Part shown: in pieces, positions 14,218 through 22,211 of the stretch
How positions within the stretch are numbered: the stretch's first letter is position 1
Layout of the letters: the number at the start of each line of letters is the position of its first letter
Assembly (NCBI GenBank): GCA_029558835.1
Contig: JAKQDH010000050.1
Coordinates: 1-32,037, forward strand
Direction: 5' to 3'
Source of the DNA: Planctomycetota bacterium
Lineage (GTDB): Bacteria > Planctomycetota > Phycisphaerae > UBA1845
DNA: 32,037 nucleotides
The notes under the pieces: generated by a model
The model's input: only the letters and a program-made list of their open reading frames with translations
Told to the model about the DNA's origin: nothing
Database searches by the model: none
Made by a program: the position numbers and the translations under genes

Positions 14218-14300
14218 GATTTCCCTTCGGCGTGGTCCTGCGTGGCAGCCGACCGGAAGGTGCATGTAAGTTGCTTTGCGTCTGAGGGAGTCCTGCGGGA

Positions 14301-15449
14301 GTGCCGCCTGTGTCGTCTGGGTTGGCCGCCTCATTTCTGATCAGCCGAAGCGCGGGCCGGCGCAAGCGCCTGGCAGGGCTCCTGGGGCACGCTGCCCTGT
14401 TCCTTACCGCCTCCAGCTCCGCCCTCGCCATCCTCTTCATCTTCTACTACATCTTCCGCGACGCGCTGCCGTTCTTCCGCCAGCGCGGGCTGCGGGAGTT
14501 CCTTTTCAGTACCGCCTGGTACCCGTCCTCCCCGGAGCCGGCTTTCGGTGCCTTGGCCATCTTCTACGGCAGCGGGTTGGTGACTGCCGGGGCGGTGCTG
14601 TTCGCGGTACCCCTGGGCGTCTCGGCCGCCATCTGCCTCAGCGACACGCTCCCGTTTCGCGCGCGGCAGATGGTCAAGCCGGTCATCGAAATCCTGGCCG
14701 CGATCCCTTCCGTGGCGTTCGGCTTCCTTGCCCTGGTCGTGCTGGCGCCACACTTACAGCAGCACGGCGGAACGATGCTGGCGGTGGTCGCCGGGGTTCT
14801 GGGGCTGCCGGTGGCGGCGCTGGGCACCTGGGTGGCCAGCGACCTGTGCACGACGCGCTGGACCGGGCGCACCCGGCAGGTGCTCCGCGGCGTCGCCGTC
14901 CTGGTCCTCGGCGCGATCGCGCTGCTGGCGCTGTATCACGGGGTGTCCTTCCTGAAGGCACTCCAGATCGCCAGCGGGACCAACGCCCTGAACGTCGCGC
15001 TGGTGCTGGGCATCATGGCCCTGCCCACCATCGTCAGCGTCTCGGAAGATGCCCTCCAGGCCGTCGGCCGCGAATTGCGCGAAGGAGCCTACGCCCTGGG
15101 CGCCACCCGCGCCGAAACCATGCTGTTCGTCGTGATCCCCGCCGCCCGCTCCGGCATCGCGGCCGCCATCATCCTGGGCATCATGCGCGCCATCGGTGAA
15201 ACCATGGTCGTCTGGATGGCCTCCGGCAACGCCGCCCAGATACCCACGCCCTGGTACAACCTGCTCCAGCCGGTGCGCACCCTGACGGCCACCATCGCGG
15301 GCGACATGGGCGAGGCCGACCACGTCACCGGCTCCGCCCGCTATCACGTGCTGTTCGCCATGGCCCTGTGCCTGGTCGTGATCTCGTACACGCTCAACCT
15401 CGTCAGTGAGCACTTCGTCCGGCGCGGCGGCCGGGTGGGGAGGCGGTAA
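14301..15449 (+). CDS. pstC: Phosphate ABC transporter permease PstC
   Basis: This is one of the two inner-membrane permease subunits of the Pst transporter. It has 382 residues beginning at a GTG, with TM1 at about 33-50. The binding-protein-dependent permease domain begins at [20 protein letters not shown], and the ATPase-coupling loop reads EGAYALGATRAETMLFVVIP, the EAA motif. PstC is usually about 300-320 residues. The extra length lies between the third and fourth permease helices (about 190-225) and contains an additional hydrophobic stretch, VLVLGAIALLALYHGVSF. The pstA start follows one base after the stop, so the two are co-translated. Confidence 0.92.
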   Translation: MPPVSSGLAASFLISRSAGRRKRLAGLLGHAALFLTASSSALAILFIFYYIFRDALPFFRQRGLREFLFSTAWYPSSPEPAFGALAIFYGSGLVTAGAVLFAVPLGVSAAICLSDTLPFRARQMVKPVIEILAAIPSVAFGFLALVVLAPHLQQHGGTMLAVVAGVLGLPVAALGTWVASDLCTTRWTGRTRQVLRGVAVLVLGAIALLALYHGVSFLKALQIASGTNALNVALVLGIMALPTIVSVSEDALQAVGRELREGAYALGATRAETMLFVVIPAARSGIAAAIILGIMRAIGETMVVWMASGNAAQIPTPWYNLLQPVRTLTATIAGDMGEADHVTGSARYHVLFAMALCLVVISYTLNLVSEHFVRRGGRVGRR

Positions 15450-15450
15450 C

Positions 15451-16800
15451 ATGAACCTGGCCTCCCGCAAGCTGATCAACCGCGTTTTCACCAGCGTCGG
15501 GGTGCTGTCGATCCTGCTCATGGCGGCAACGTTGGTCGTCATCATGGGCCCCATCGTGGAACGCGGGCTCGGCGCCTTCATCTTCCGGGGCACGGTGGAA
15601 CACCGGCGCGTGTTGCTCCAGCAGTTCGGGCGGGGTGATCGGGAGGCGCTCGAAGCGGAGTCGCGCGAGGTCGCGGCCGCACGCCGGCCTGTGTACGACC
15701 TGCTCGAAGCGTTTGAGGCGCAACTGACGCAGGGGCCGGCCGAACTGCGCCGCCAGTACCGTCAGCCACTCAACGAGCTCAAGCAGCACCTCCAGGGCTT
15801 GTTGGGACCGTTCCCCGGCAAACCCGAGCCCGTGCTGCTCCGCGACCGCTACGGGGAAACCCGCTGGGACCAGGCGCGGGCACGCTGCGACCACATTGTC
15901 TACGCCGAACACTACGACTACTCGGACCCCAGCAGGATGGGGCTGCTGGTGCGGACGCCCCGCGCGGAGCAATTCGCCGGCACCGTCCTGGAGCCCCTTT
16001 TTACCTACGTGCCGGCCCACCTCGAGGAAATGCTCCGCCCGCGCTGGACGTGCTACGCCCGCTTCCTCACCGACGTGTCCTATGATTCCCACTTCTTCGG
16101 CGGCATCGGGCCGGAGTTACTGGGAACCTTCTACCTGACCATCGGCGCCATTCTTTTCGCCGTACCGCTGGGCGTCGTCTCGGCCATCTACCTGACCGAA
16201 TACGCCCGCCCGGGGAGTCGCGTCGTCGCCCTGCTGCGGACGTGCATCAGCACTCTGGCCGGCGTGCCGAGCATCGTCTTCGGGCTGTTCGGACTGGCGT
16301 TCTTCATCAACACCCTGCGGGTCTCGCCCTCCAAGAGCGTCCTGGCAGGCTCGCTGACGCTGGGTCTGCTCATTCTGCCGCTGGTCATCCGGGCAGCCGA
16401 GGAGGCCATTCGCTCCGTCCCGGAGACCTACAAGCTGGCGGCCCTGAGCCTCGGCGCGACGCGTTGGCGGACCATGGTGACGGTGCTCCTGCCGGCCGCC
16501 CTGCCGGGTATCCTCACGGGCATCGTCATCAGCATGGGGCGCGCGGCCGGTGAGACGGCGCCGATCATCTTCACGGCCGCCGTCAGCGTCGGCCAGCCGC
16601 TCGCTCTCTGGCAGACGTTTACCGAACCCACCCCTGCCCTGCCCTGGAACATCTTCAACCTGTGTTCGGAGCACCAGGCGGTGGACGAGATTCGCCACGT
16701 GCAATACGGTATGGTGTTCACCCTCGTGCTGCTGGTGTTGCTGCTGAACTCCACGGCCATCTTCCTGCGGGCGAGGATTTCCAGGAAGCTGAGAGGATGA
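15451..16800 (+). CDS. pstA: Phosphate ABC transporter permease PstA with a large insertion
   Basis: This is the second Pst permease subunit. I chose the ATG at 15451 because GGAGG precedes it and it abuts the pstC stop; the longer frame from 15406 is rejected. The 449 residues far exceed the usual 280-300. TM1 is at about 15-35. Residues 45-195 form a hydrophilic, partly coiled region rich in Arg and Glu (for example [20 protein letters not shown]). The normal permease domain begins near [20 protein letters not shown] (220-239), with the EAA loop [19 protein letters not shown]. By topology the insertion should be extracytoplasmic, where it could contact PstS. The pstB ribosome site overlaps its 3' end. 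Confidence 0.92.
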   Translation: MNLASRKLINRVFTSVGVLSILLMAATLVVIMGPIVERGLGAFIFRGTVEHRRVLLQQFGRGDREALEAESREVAAARRPVYDLLEAFEAQLTQGPAELRRQYRQPLNELKQHLQGLLGPFPGKPEPVLLRDRYGETRWDQARARCDHIVYAEHYDYSDPSRMGLLVRTPRAEQFAGTVLEPLFTYVPAHLEEMLRPRWTCYARFLTDVSYDSHFFGGIGPELLGTFYLTIGAILFAVPLGVVSAIYLTEYARPGSRVVALLRTCISTLAGVPSIVFGLFGLAFFINTLRVSPSKSVLAGSLTLGLLILPLVIRAAEEAIRSVPETYKLAALSLGATRWRTMVTVLLPAALPGILTGIVISMGRAAGETAPIIFTAAVSVGQPLALWQTFTEPTPALPWNIFNLCSEHQAVDEIRHVQYGMVFTLVLLVLLLNSTAIFLRARISRKLRG

Positions 16801-16804
16801 ACAG

Positions 16805-17644
16805 GTGGTGACCACCGCGATGCCCCAACCGGTCCGTCCTGTCCGGCGTGAGCAGCAGGCCCCCGCGGCCAACCCGCCCGCGGCGCCGCTTCCCGAGACC
16901 GCCCACGTCCGCACGGACAACTTCTCCGTCTATTACCACGATCACCCGGCCGTTAACCGCGTGACGCTGACGATTCCCGCGGGCAAGGTGACCGCCATCA
17001 TCGGCCCCTCCGGCTGCGGCAAGAGCACCCTGCTGCGCGCCATCAACCGGATGAACGACTTCGTCCCCGGCGCCCGGGCGGAGGGGCAACTCTGGTACTG
17101 TGGGCAGGACGTCTACGGCCCCAACTGCGACCCCGTCGAGCTCCGCCGACGCATCGGCATGGTCTTTCAGAAACCCAACCCCTTCCCCAAGTCCATCTTC
17201 CGCAACGTCGCTTGGGCGCCGAAGATCAACGGCTACCGCGGTGATCTCGAAGAACTTGTGGAACGCTCCCTCCGGCAGGCGGCCCTCTGGGACGAGGTCA
17301 AGGATAAGCTCGACCGTAGCGCCCTGGCCCTCTCCGGCGGCCAGCAGCAACGCCTCTGCATCGCCCGGGCCATCGCCATGCAGCCCGACGTCCTGCTTAT
17401 GGATGAGCCCTGCTCCGCCCTCGACCCCATCGCCACCGCCCACATCGAGGACCTCATCGACCAGTTGAAAACGCAGTACACCGTCGTCCTTGTTACCCAC
17501 AACATGCAACAGGCGGGCCGCGTGTCCGACCGGACGGCCTTCATGTACCTGGGTGAGCTTGTGGAGGTGGATGCCACCGACATCATCTTCACCCGCCCCA
17601 ACAACCCTCGCACCCAGGACTACATCACCGGAAGGTTCGGCTAA
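16805..17644 (+). CDS. pstB: Phosphate ABC transporter ATPase PstB
   Basis: This is the cytoplasmic ATPase that powers PstCA. Its 279 residues include a Pro/Ala-rich N-terminal tail (1-33) not needed for the fold. Walker A is GPSGCGKST (67-75), the Q loop is FQKPNPFP (121-128), the signature is [14 protein letters not shown] (176-189), Walker B is VLLMDEP (196-202) and the switch histidine is in [16 protein letters not shown] and VTHNMQQA are specific to PstB. The GTG at 16805 is favoured because GAGAGGA lies seven bases upstream, overlapping the end of pstA. A later ATG at 16820 would trim five residues. Confidence 0.95.
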   Translation: MVTTAMPQPVRPVRREQQAPAANPPAAPLPETAHVRTDNFSVYYHDHPAVNRVTLTIPAGKVTAIIGPSGCGKSTLLRAINRMNDFVPGARAEGQLWYCGQDVYGPNCDPVELRRRIGMVFQKPNPFPKSIFRNVAWAPKINGYRGDLEELVERSLRQAALWDEVKDKLDRSALALSGGQQQRLCIARAIAMQPDVLLMDEPCSALDPIATAHIEDLIDQLKTQYTVVLVTHNMQQAGRVSDRTAFMYLGELVEVDATDIIFTRPNNPRTQDYITGRFG

Positions 17645-17649
17645 GACCC

Positions 17650-18339
17650 ATGACCACCCAATTCGTGCACCTGCTGGATGCCACCCGCCGACGCTCGCTA
17701 CGCATGGCCAGTCTCGTCGAGGACATGCTTGAAGAGGCAGCCCAGTCCGTCCTGAGCCCCGATGAAGCCCTCGCCGAACGCGTCATCTCCCGCGACCGCG
17801 ACGTCGATGAAGGTGAGGTCGAAGTCGAATCCGAGGTCATCCGCCTCCTGGCGCTCTACCAGCCCGTCGGTCGCGACCTGCGCCTGCTCTGCACCATCCT
17901 GAAGGTCAACAATGACCTCGAACGCATCGCCGACTGCGCGGTCAACATGGCCCAACGAGCCAAACACCTGCCCGCACCCGTCGTCCACGAGTACGCCGCG
18001 GACCTGCGGCAGATGTGCGTCAGCGTCCGACAATCGGTGCGGCGGGCCGTCGAGGCCTACAACCATGAGGACGTCGAGGTCGCACGCCTGGTGATGGCCG
18101 GCGACGCCGCCGTCAATGCCCTCTACGTGCGCATGATCCGCCGCGTGATCGTCGACACCTCCACCGTCCCCGACGTGGTGGCCGCCCACCTCGACATCCT
18201 CTCCGTCGCCAAGAACCTCGAACGCATCGCCGACCATGCCTGCAACGTGGCCGAGGACGTCGTCTTCCTCTGTACCGGCCAGATCGTCCGACACGAACAC
18301 GGCGGACGCCAAACCGGACCGGCAAACCCCCCAGGTTGA
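17650..18339 (+). CDS. phoU: Phosphate uptake and signalling regulator PhoU
   Basis: PhoU is a cytoplasmic helical-bundle protein that connects Pst transport status to PhoR and restrains phosphate uptake. The 229 residues contain the two repeated metal-binding helices of the family: NNDLERIADCAVNMAQRA in the first half and AKNLERIADHACNVAEDV in the second. It begins six bases after the pstB stop, the standard last position of a pst operon. The C-terminal tail (about 212-229) is polar and probably disordered. A second, more distant member of the fold, the DUF47 protein, lies across the divergent spacer beside PiT. Confidence 0.95.
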   Translation: MTTQFVHLLDATRRRSLRMASLVEDMLEEAAQSVLSPDEALAERVISRDRDVDEGEVEVESEVIRLLALYQPVGRDLRLLCTILKVNNDLERIADCAVNMAQRAKHLPAPVVHEYAADLRQMCVSVRQSVRRAVEAYNHEDVEVARLVMAGDAAVNALYVRMIRRVIVDTSTVPDVVAAHLDILSVAKNLERIADHACNVAEDVVFLCTGQIVRHEHGGRQTGPANPPG

Positions 18340-18392
18340 CCCGCCCCCCGAATTCAGCTAGGCTGGGGAGGGTCAGCAGCCTGCCCGAGAGC

Positions 18393-18419
18393 CAGCGTCG
18401 GCCTCCCGTGGGCGACGTA
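18393..18419. repeat. GTCGGCC palindromic spacer element, copy 3
   Basis: AGCGTCGGCC pairs with GGGCGACGT with one or two mismatches. It lies 54 bases after the phoU stop, so it could help end the pst-phoU transcript. Confidence 0.6.
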
Positions 18420-18580
18420 GCGGGCCTCAAAGGCTCCGGTCTTCGAGGCCTTAACTACGCTCCGATCGTTCTGCGGGAGGCTGTTGGCCCTGCGGTTGGG
18501 GTACCGGGAGTGGGCGGTCCGGCAGCATGGTCGGGCCCGCCTGCGGTGCTCGGCGTCCGGCAGGCGACAGGGGTGCACGC

Positions 18581-19540
18581 ATGTGCCGCAAATCGACATT
18601 CAGGCTGGGAGTGTTGGGGCTCCTGTGGGGCTTGCCCGCGGTAATGGGCGGTTGCCGGGAGGCCGAAACGCCCCGTTCGTTCAACAAGGCGATGGTCGAA
18701 GCCGGGCAAACGCTGCCCCCGCCGTTTCCCGCCTGGCATGACGTGACGGTCGCCGGCGGCAGCGCCGAGTGGATCGCGTTCCGCGAGCCCAACCCGCCCG
18801 CGGGCGGTGACCAGGCCGGTGGCGAAGTCGAGGAACAGATTCGCAACCTGATCGACAGCTTCAATGGCATGGTGGCCGACGGTGAGCACGACGAGCTGTC
18901 CTCGTACTTCGTACCCGCGCAGCAGAAGTCGGCCGGCGTCTACATCGTGGGGCAGGCGAAGCTGGGGGGCCTGCTCACCCAGTTGAGCGCGGCCCTGAAA
19001 GAACGGGCCCCAGAGCAAGCTGCCGCGGTGGATGCGATCATCGAGCCGTTGGCTAAGCGCTACAACCCGGAACTCAACATCCAGTCGATCAAATCGGTCA
19101 GCGCAACCCGAGCGGAGGGAATGCGTCTGGTGCCGGGCGTGGTGGCTTCCGCGCCGGACATGGCCGTACCGATCGGTTTCGAGTTGATCGAAGATGAGTG
19201 GTTTATTGACTACCCGCTCTTGCAGACGTCTGTCATCCTGGCCGCTCCGATGGAGATGAGTCTGACGGTGTATTGGGGCAGTTTGCTGCAGGGTTTGCAG
19301 GCGGGAGTATTGCCGCCCAAAGAAGTGCTCCGGCAGCTTGCCATCGTGGCCCTGGGGATGGGCGTTCCGCTGCCGCCCGGAGTGGACCTGACGCCGCCGA
19401 CTCCTCCGCCGGGCATGGCGCCGCCGGGGGTGGTACCTCCAGACCAGGTTCCGCCGTCGGGCGAGACGCCGCCGGCCGGCGAGCCCGCTCCTCCGCCGCC
19501 GGAGGCTGAGCCGCCAAGGCCCATGCGCCCCGGCGGGTAG
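18581..19540 (+). CDS. Secreted lipoprotein of unknown function with Pro-rich tail
   Basis: From the ATG at 18581 this encodes 319 residues. The N-terminus MCRKSTFRLG is followed by a hydrophobic core and GLPAVMGGC, a lipobox-like end at C25, so the protein is probably a lipoprotein. Residues 26-250 form a helical and mixed domain without a recognised family, containing IRNLIDSFNGMVADGEHDEL, which resembles NTF2-like or DUF-type nutrition-sensing folds only superficially. Residues 262-319 are a Pro/Gly/Glu-rich tail that may be unstructured or cross a cell-wall or protein layer. AGGGGTG upstream supports this start over the GTG/ATG at 18527. It is monocistronic by spacing. Confidence 0.75.
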   Translation: MCRKSTFRLGVLGLLWGLPAVMGGCREAETPRSFNKAMVEAGQTLPPPFPAWHDVTVAGGSAEWIAFREPNPPAGGDQAGGEVEEQIRNLIDSFNGMVADGEHDELSSYFVPAQQKSAGVYIVGQAKLGGLLTQLSAALKERAPEQAAAVDAIIEPLAKRYNPELNIQSIKSVSATRAEGMRLVPGVVASAPDMAVPIGFELIEDEWFIDYPLLQTSVILAAPMEMSLTVYWGSLLQGLQAGVLPPKEVLRQLAIVALGMGVPLPPGVDLTPPTPPPGMAPPGVVPPDQVPPSGETPPAGEPAPPPPEAEPPRPMRPGG

Positions 19541-19550
19541 AGCATGCGCC

Positions 19551-19569
19551 CACGGGCGGGCCACCCGTG
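19551..19569. terminator. GC hairpin after the lipoprotein gene
   Basis: CACGGG and CCCGTG flank a 7-base loop, starting 11 bases after the stop at 19540. There is no T-tract, so it is at best a weak or factor-assisted terminator. Confidence 0.35.
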
Positions 19570-19679
19570 CCACAGCCATACTCCCGTTGCGGCCTGGGGG
19601 CACAGGCAGGCCCCACCGGTTCCCCGTCATGCACGCGGTAGCGGGTTGGTGGTGACGGGTGCGCAACCGGCTGAAGAGA

Positions 19680-19708
19680 TAGCGTCGGCCCCTGGCCGCG
19701 GCCGACGG
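19680..19708. repeat. GTCGGCC palindromic spacer element, copy 4
   Basis: TAGCGTCGGCC pairs with GGCCGACG around a longer loop that itself contains GGCCGCGGCC. It lies in the 355-bp spacer between the lipoprotein and zinc-ribbon genes, in which I see no gene. Confidence 0.65.
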
Positions 19709-19895
19709 AGGCGGTGCCGGACGCACCAGCTTTTGCGGTGGCCACGTTGGACCGGGCGTGTCGCGATGGGCTGCGAAAGCGTCGTGCACGCTCCGGCGCC
19801 GGCGATCCGAACCGCGACCGTGCGGGAGCGGCTGAATTCCGCCGCTTGTGGTGCGCGTTCGCGCCCCCGCTTTTTGGCATTATCGGCGCCCCCCC

Positions 19896-20501
19896 ATGTC
19901 CAACATGCCACCAAGGGCCAACAGCCTGGCCGAAGTGTTTCTCTCCCTGCTGGTCACCCCCTGTGCCACCTGCGGGAGGGGCCCGCTACAAGGCGATGCG
20001 GCGCGCCGCGTCTCCGGGGAGGGCGCGGAACTGGTCCTGGCCGTGCCGGTCACCTGCGCTGCCTGTCGCGCCGTGAGCGCCCCGCAGTTCCGTCTGCCGC
20101 ACGGTATCGGTGCCGACAAACCGGGTTCTCCCGGGTGCTTCAACCCGACGCCGGAACCCTCGACGCTGATCGACCTGGGCCAGTGGTTGACGCTGTTCCG
20201 CACGATCGTCCATCAGGCCGAGCGGACCACCGACAAGCAGGAGGCTCGCCGCCTCGGGCTGGAGGCCGCCCAGTGTCTGGATGAAGCGCTCAAGTTCTAC
20301 CGCGACCCCGACAACGACCTGCCCGACGACGACGCCTTCTGGTGCGAGACCTCGCGGCAGCGTTTCCGCGAATCTCCGGAGCAATTCTCCCGGAAACGCC
20401 AACTGGAGCTGCGTGCCAGGCTGCCGAGCCTGGCGGCCATGGAGGCCGCCATCCAGCGGGCCCAGCAACCCCCCAAGCGGAAATGGTGGCGACGCAAGTA
20501 G
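19896..20501 (+). CDS. Zinc-ribbon protein of unknown function
   Basis: From the ATG at 19896 this encodes 201 residues. Two CxxC pairs, C23/C26 in TPCATCG and C54/C57 in VTCAACR, are 28 residues apart and form a probable zinc ribbon. The rest is mostly helical (about 90-195) and ends in a basic tail, KRKWWRRK. An ATG at 19905 is also possible; neither start has a clear ribosome binding site. It precedes a DnaJ-type gene on the same strand after a 205-bp gap. A cytoplasmic protein-binding or nucleic-acid-binding role is possible but not shown. I do not recognise the family. Confidence 0.7.
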   Translation: MSNMPPRANSLAEVFLSLLVTPCATCGRGPLQGDAARRVSGEGAELVLAVPVTCAACRAVSAPQFRLPHGIGADKPGSPGCFNPTPEPSTLIDLGQWLTLFRTIVHQAERTTDKQEARRLGLEAAQCLDEALKFYRDPDNDLPDDDAFWCETSRQRFRESPEQFSRKRQLELRARLPSLAAMEAAIQRAQQPPKRKWWRRK

Positions 20502-20544
20502 GGCAGGTTCCACCCACCGTCGCTGCGTCGTGGGCGTCCCCGGC

Positions 20545-20559
20545 GGGCAGAGCCTGCCC
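20545..20559. repeat. GGGCAG hairpin element, copy 2
   Basis: GGGCAG-AGC-CTGCCC is the reverse complement of the element at 12945-12959. It lies 44 bases after the zinc-ribbon gene stop and could act in 3'-end formation. Confidence 0.5.
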
Positions 20560-20706
20560 ACGTGAGCACGCGGTGCACGACGCTTTGCATCAGGGTGCCC
20601 GGCGCCTATACTTCGGTACGGTCGAACCACGGGCCGGGGGGCCGCGGATCCGGCTGCTGACCGTCCGGCACGCCCAGCCCGCAGAGCGCCCTCATCGGCA
20701 GCAACC

Positions 20707-21702
20707 ATGCCCCAGCGCGACTTCTACGAAGTTCTCGGCCTTGCCAAGACCGCGTCTCCGGAGGAGATCAAGCGCGCCTACCGCAGCCTGGCCAAGAAGT
20801 ACCACCCCGACCGCAATCCCAACGATCCGAGCGCGGAACGCAGTTTCAAGGAGGTGCAGGAAGCCTACAGCGTGCTGGGTAACACGGAGAAACGCGCCCA
20901 GTACGACCAGTTCGGCCGGGTCGGCGTCGGCGAGTGGACGACCGAGCCTACCGGGGAGCGGATGTACACCTGGGGCGGCGGCACCCGGATCAGCATGGAG
21001 GACCTGGAAGACCTGTTTTCGATGTTTGGGACAGCGGGCGGCGGGGGAGGGGAACGCAGCAGCGGGTTCTTTGACCAGTTCTTCGGCGCCTCGCCCGGCG
21101 GTGCCGGTACGCGTACGCGGCGTCGGCCCGCCGCCCAACCGGCACGCGGCGCCGATCGAGAGACCCCGGTGGAGGTCTCCTTTGAGCAGGCGGTGCGGGG
21201 CGCGACAGTGGCCGTACGCCTGAAACGCACGGGCGGCAGGACCGAGACGGTCGACGTGCGGATTCCACCGGGCGTCGAGGACGGTCAGCGCATCCGCCTC
21301 CGGGGTCAGGGACAGGCGGGCCGAGACGGCGGTCCGCCGGGGAACCTGATCCTGGTGATCTCGGTGCGCCCGCACCCGTACTTCACGCGGCGCGGGGCGG
21401 ACATCTACCTGGACGTGCCGATTTCGGTGTCCGAGGCGGCACTCGGGGCTCACGTCGAGGTGCCGTCGCTGGACGGACGCAGCACCGTGACGATTCCGCC
21501 GGGAACGTCCAGCGGCACCAAGCTGCGGCTGCGGGGCCGCGGCGGACCGAAGCCCGCTTCCGCTGGACACGGCGATCAGTACATCGTCATCCAGATTGTG
21601 CCGCCGACGGCCACTTCGGAGCCCGTTCGCCGACTGCTCGAGGAACTCCGTCAGGTCGAGTCCGTTTCGCCGCGCGCTCACTGTCCGTGGGAGAAGGGTT
21701 GA
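20707..21702 (+). CDS. DnaJ/CbpA-type co-chaperone (no zinc finger)
   Basis: This Hsp40 co-chaperone should stimulate DnaK ATPase activity and hand over unfolded clients. The 331 residues begin with a complete J domain (about 5-70) with HPD at 33-35 and the [12 protein letters not shown] helix. A Gly/Phe-type linker (about 72-140) includes [14 protein letters not shown]. Two beta-sandwich client-binding domains follow (about 155-315: [53 protein letters not shown]). The cysteine-rich zinc domain of DnaJ is missing, which makes it CbpA-like (type II). It is followed after six bases by a small membrane gene. Confidence 0.92.
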   Translation: MPQRDFYEVLGLAKTASPEEIKRAYRSLAKKYHPDRNPNDPSAERSFKEVQEAYSVLGNTEKRAQYDQFGRVGVGEWTTEPTGERMYTWGGGTRISMEDLEDLFSMFGTAGGGGGERSSGFFDQFFGASPGGAGTRTRRRPAAQPARGADRETPVEVSFEQAVRGATVAVRLKRTGGRTETVDVRIPPGVEDGQRIRLRGQGQAGRDGGPPGNLILVISVRPHPYFTRRGADIYLDVPISVSEAALGAHVEVPSLDGRSTVTIPPGTSSGTKLRLRGRGGPKPASAGHGDQYIVIQIVPPTATSEPVRRLLEELRQVESVSPRAHCPWEKG

Positions 21703-21708
21703 CTGAGC

Positions 21709-22185
21709 ATGACTGCAGGTATGCCCACTGCCGACCGCAGCCGAATTCGCACGGGCTCCGCGTTGCTGTTGGCCGGGGTCGTGCTGGTGCTGTGGGCGTG
21801 GGGGACGTGGGTCTATCGCACGAGCAAGCTCAGCCAATCACTGGGCCTCGTCCCTGCGGAGCGCACGGCACCGCCCAAGTGGCGAGCGGCTCCGGGGTTT
21901 GAGAATCCACAGTCGCCGTCGCCGCTGGCAACCACGCCCCCCCCCACTGCTCGACGCCTGCGGGGCCTGCGCCTGGCCCTTTGGCTGATGGTGATTGGGC
22001 TGCTGGCCGTGTTCACCCTGATCGCCGCGATTGCGGCTGCCCGAGCCGCTCGACGCTGGAAGGCGTCCTTACTACGCCGGCCGCAGGGACCTACCGAGGT
22101 CTCCGACGTGTGGGTGATGCATAAACCCCCGCCCCTGGAGCCGCAGGAACCGAACGATCGGGAAGACTCAGCCGGTCCGGGGTGA
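21709..22185 (+). CDS. Small two-TM protein of unknown function
   Basis: The product has 158 residues with TM1 at about 17-36 and TM2 at about 88-112. Between them is a 50-residue Pro/Thr-rich loop, and a polar, Pro-rich tail follows. By the positive-inside rule (RSRIR before TM1, ARRWKASLLRR after TM2) both ends face the cytoplasm. It starts six bases after the DnaJ-like gene and its end overlaps or nearly touches the TPR gene, so the three appear co-transcribed. No family is recognised. It might anchor the co-chaperone or TPR protein at the membrane. Confidence 0.65.
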   Translation: MTAGMPTADRSRIRTGSALLLAGVVLVLWAWGTWVYRTSKLSQSLGLVPAERTAPPKWRAAPGFENPQSPSPLATTPPPTARRLRGLRLALWLMVIGLLAVFTLIAAIAAARAARRWKASLLRRPQGPTEVSDVWVMHKPPPLEPQEPNDREDSAGPG

Positions 22186-22211
22186 GACGGACCACGGAGG
22201 ATGCCATAACC

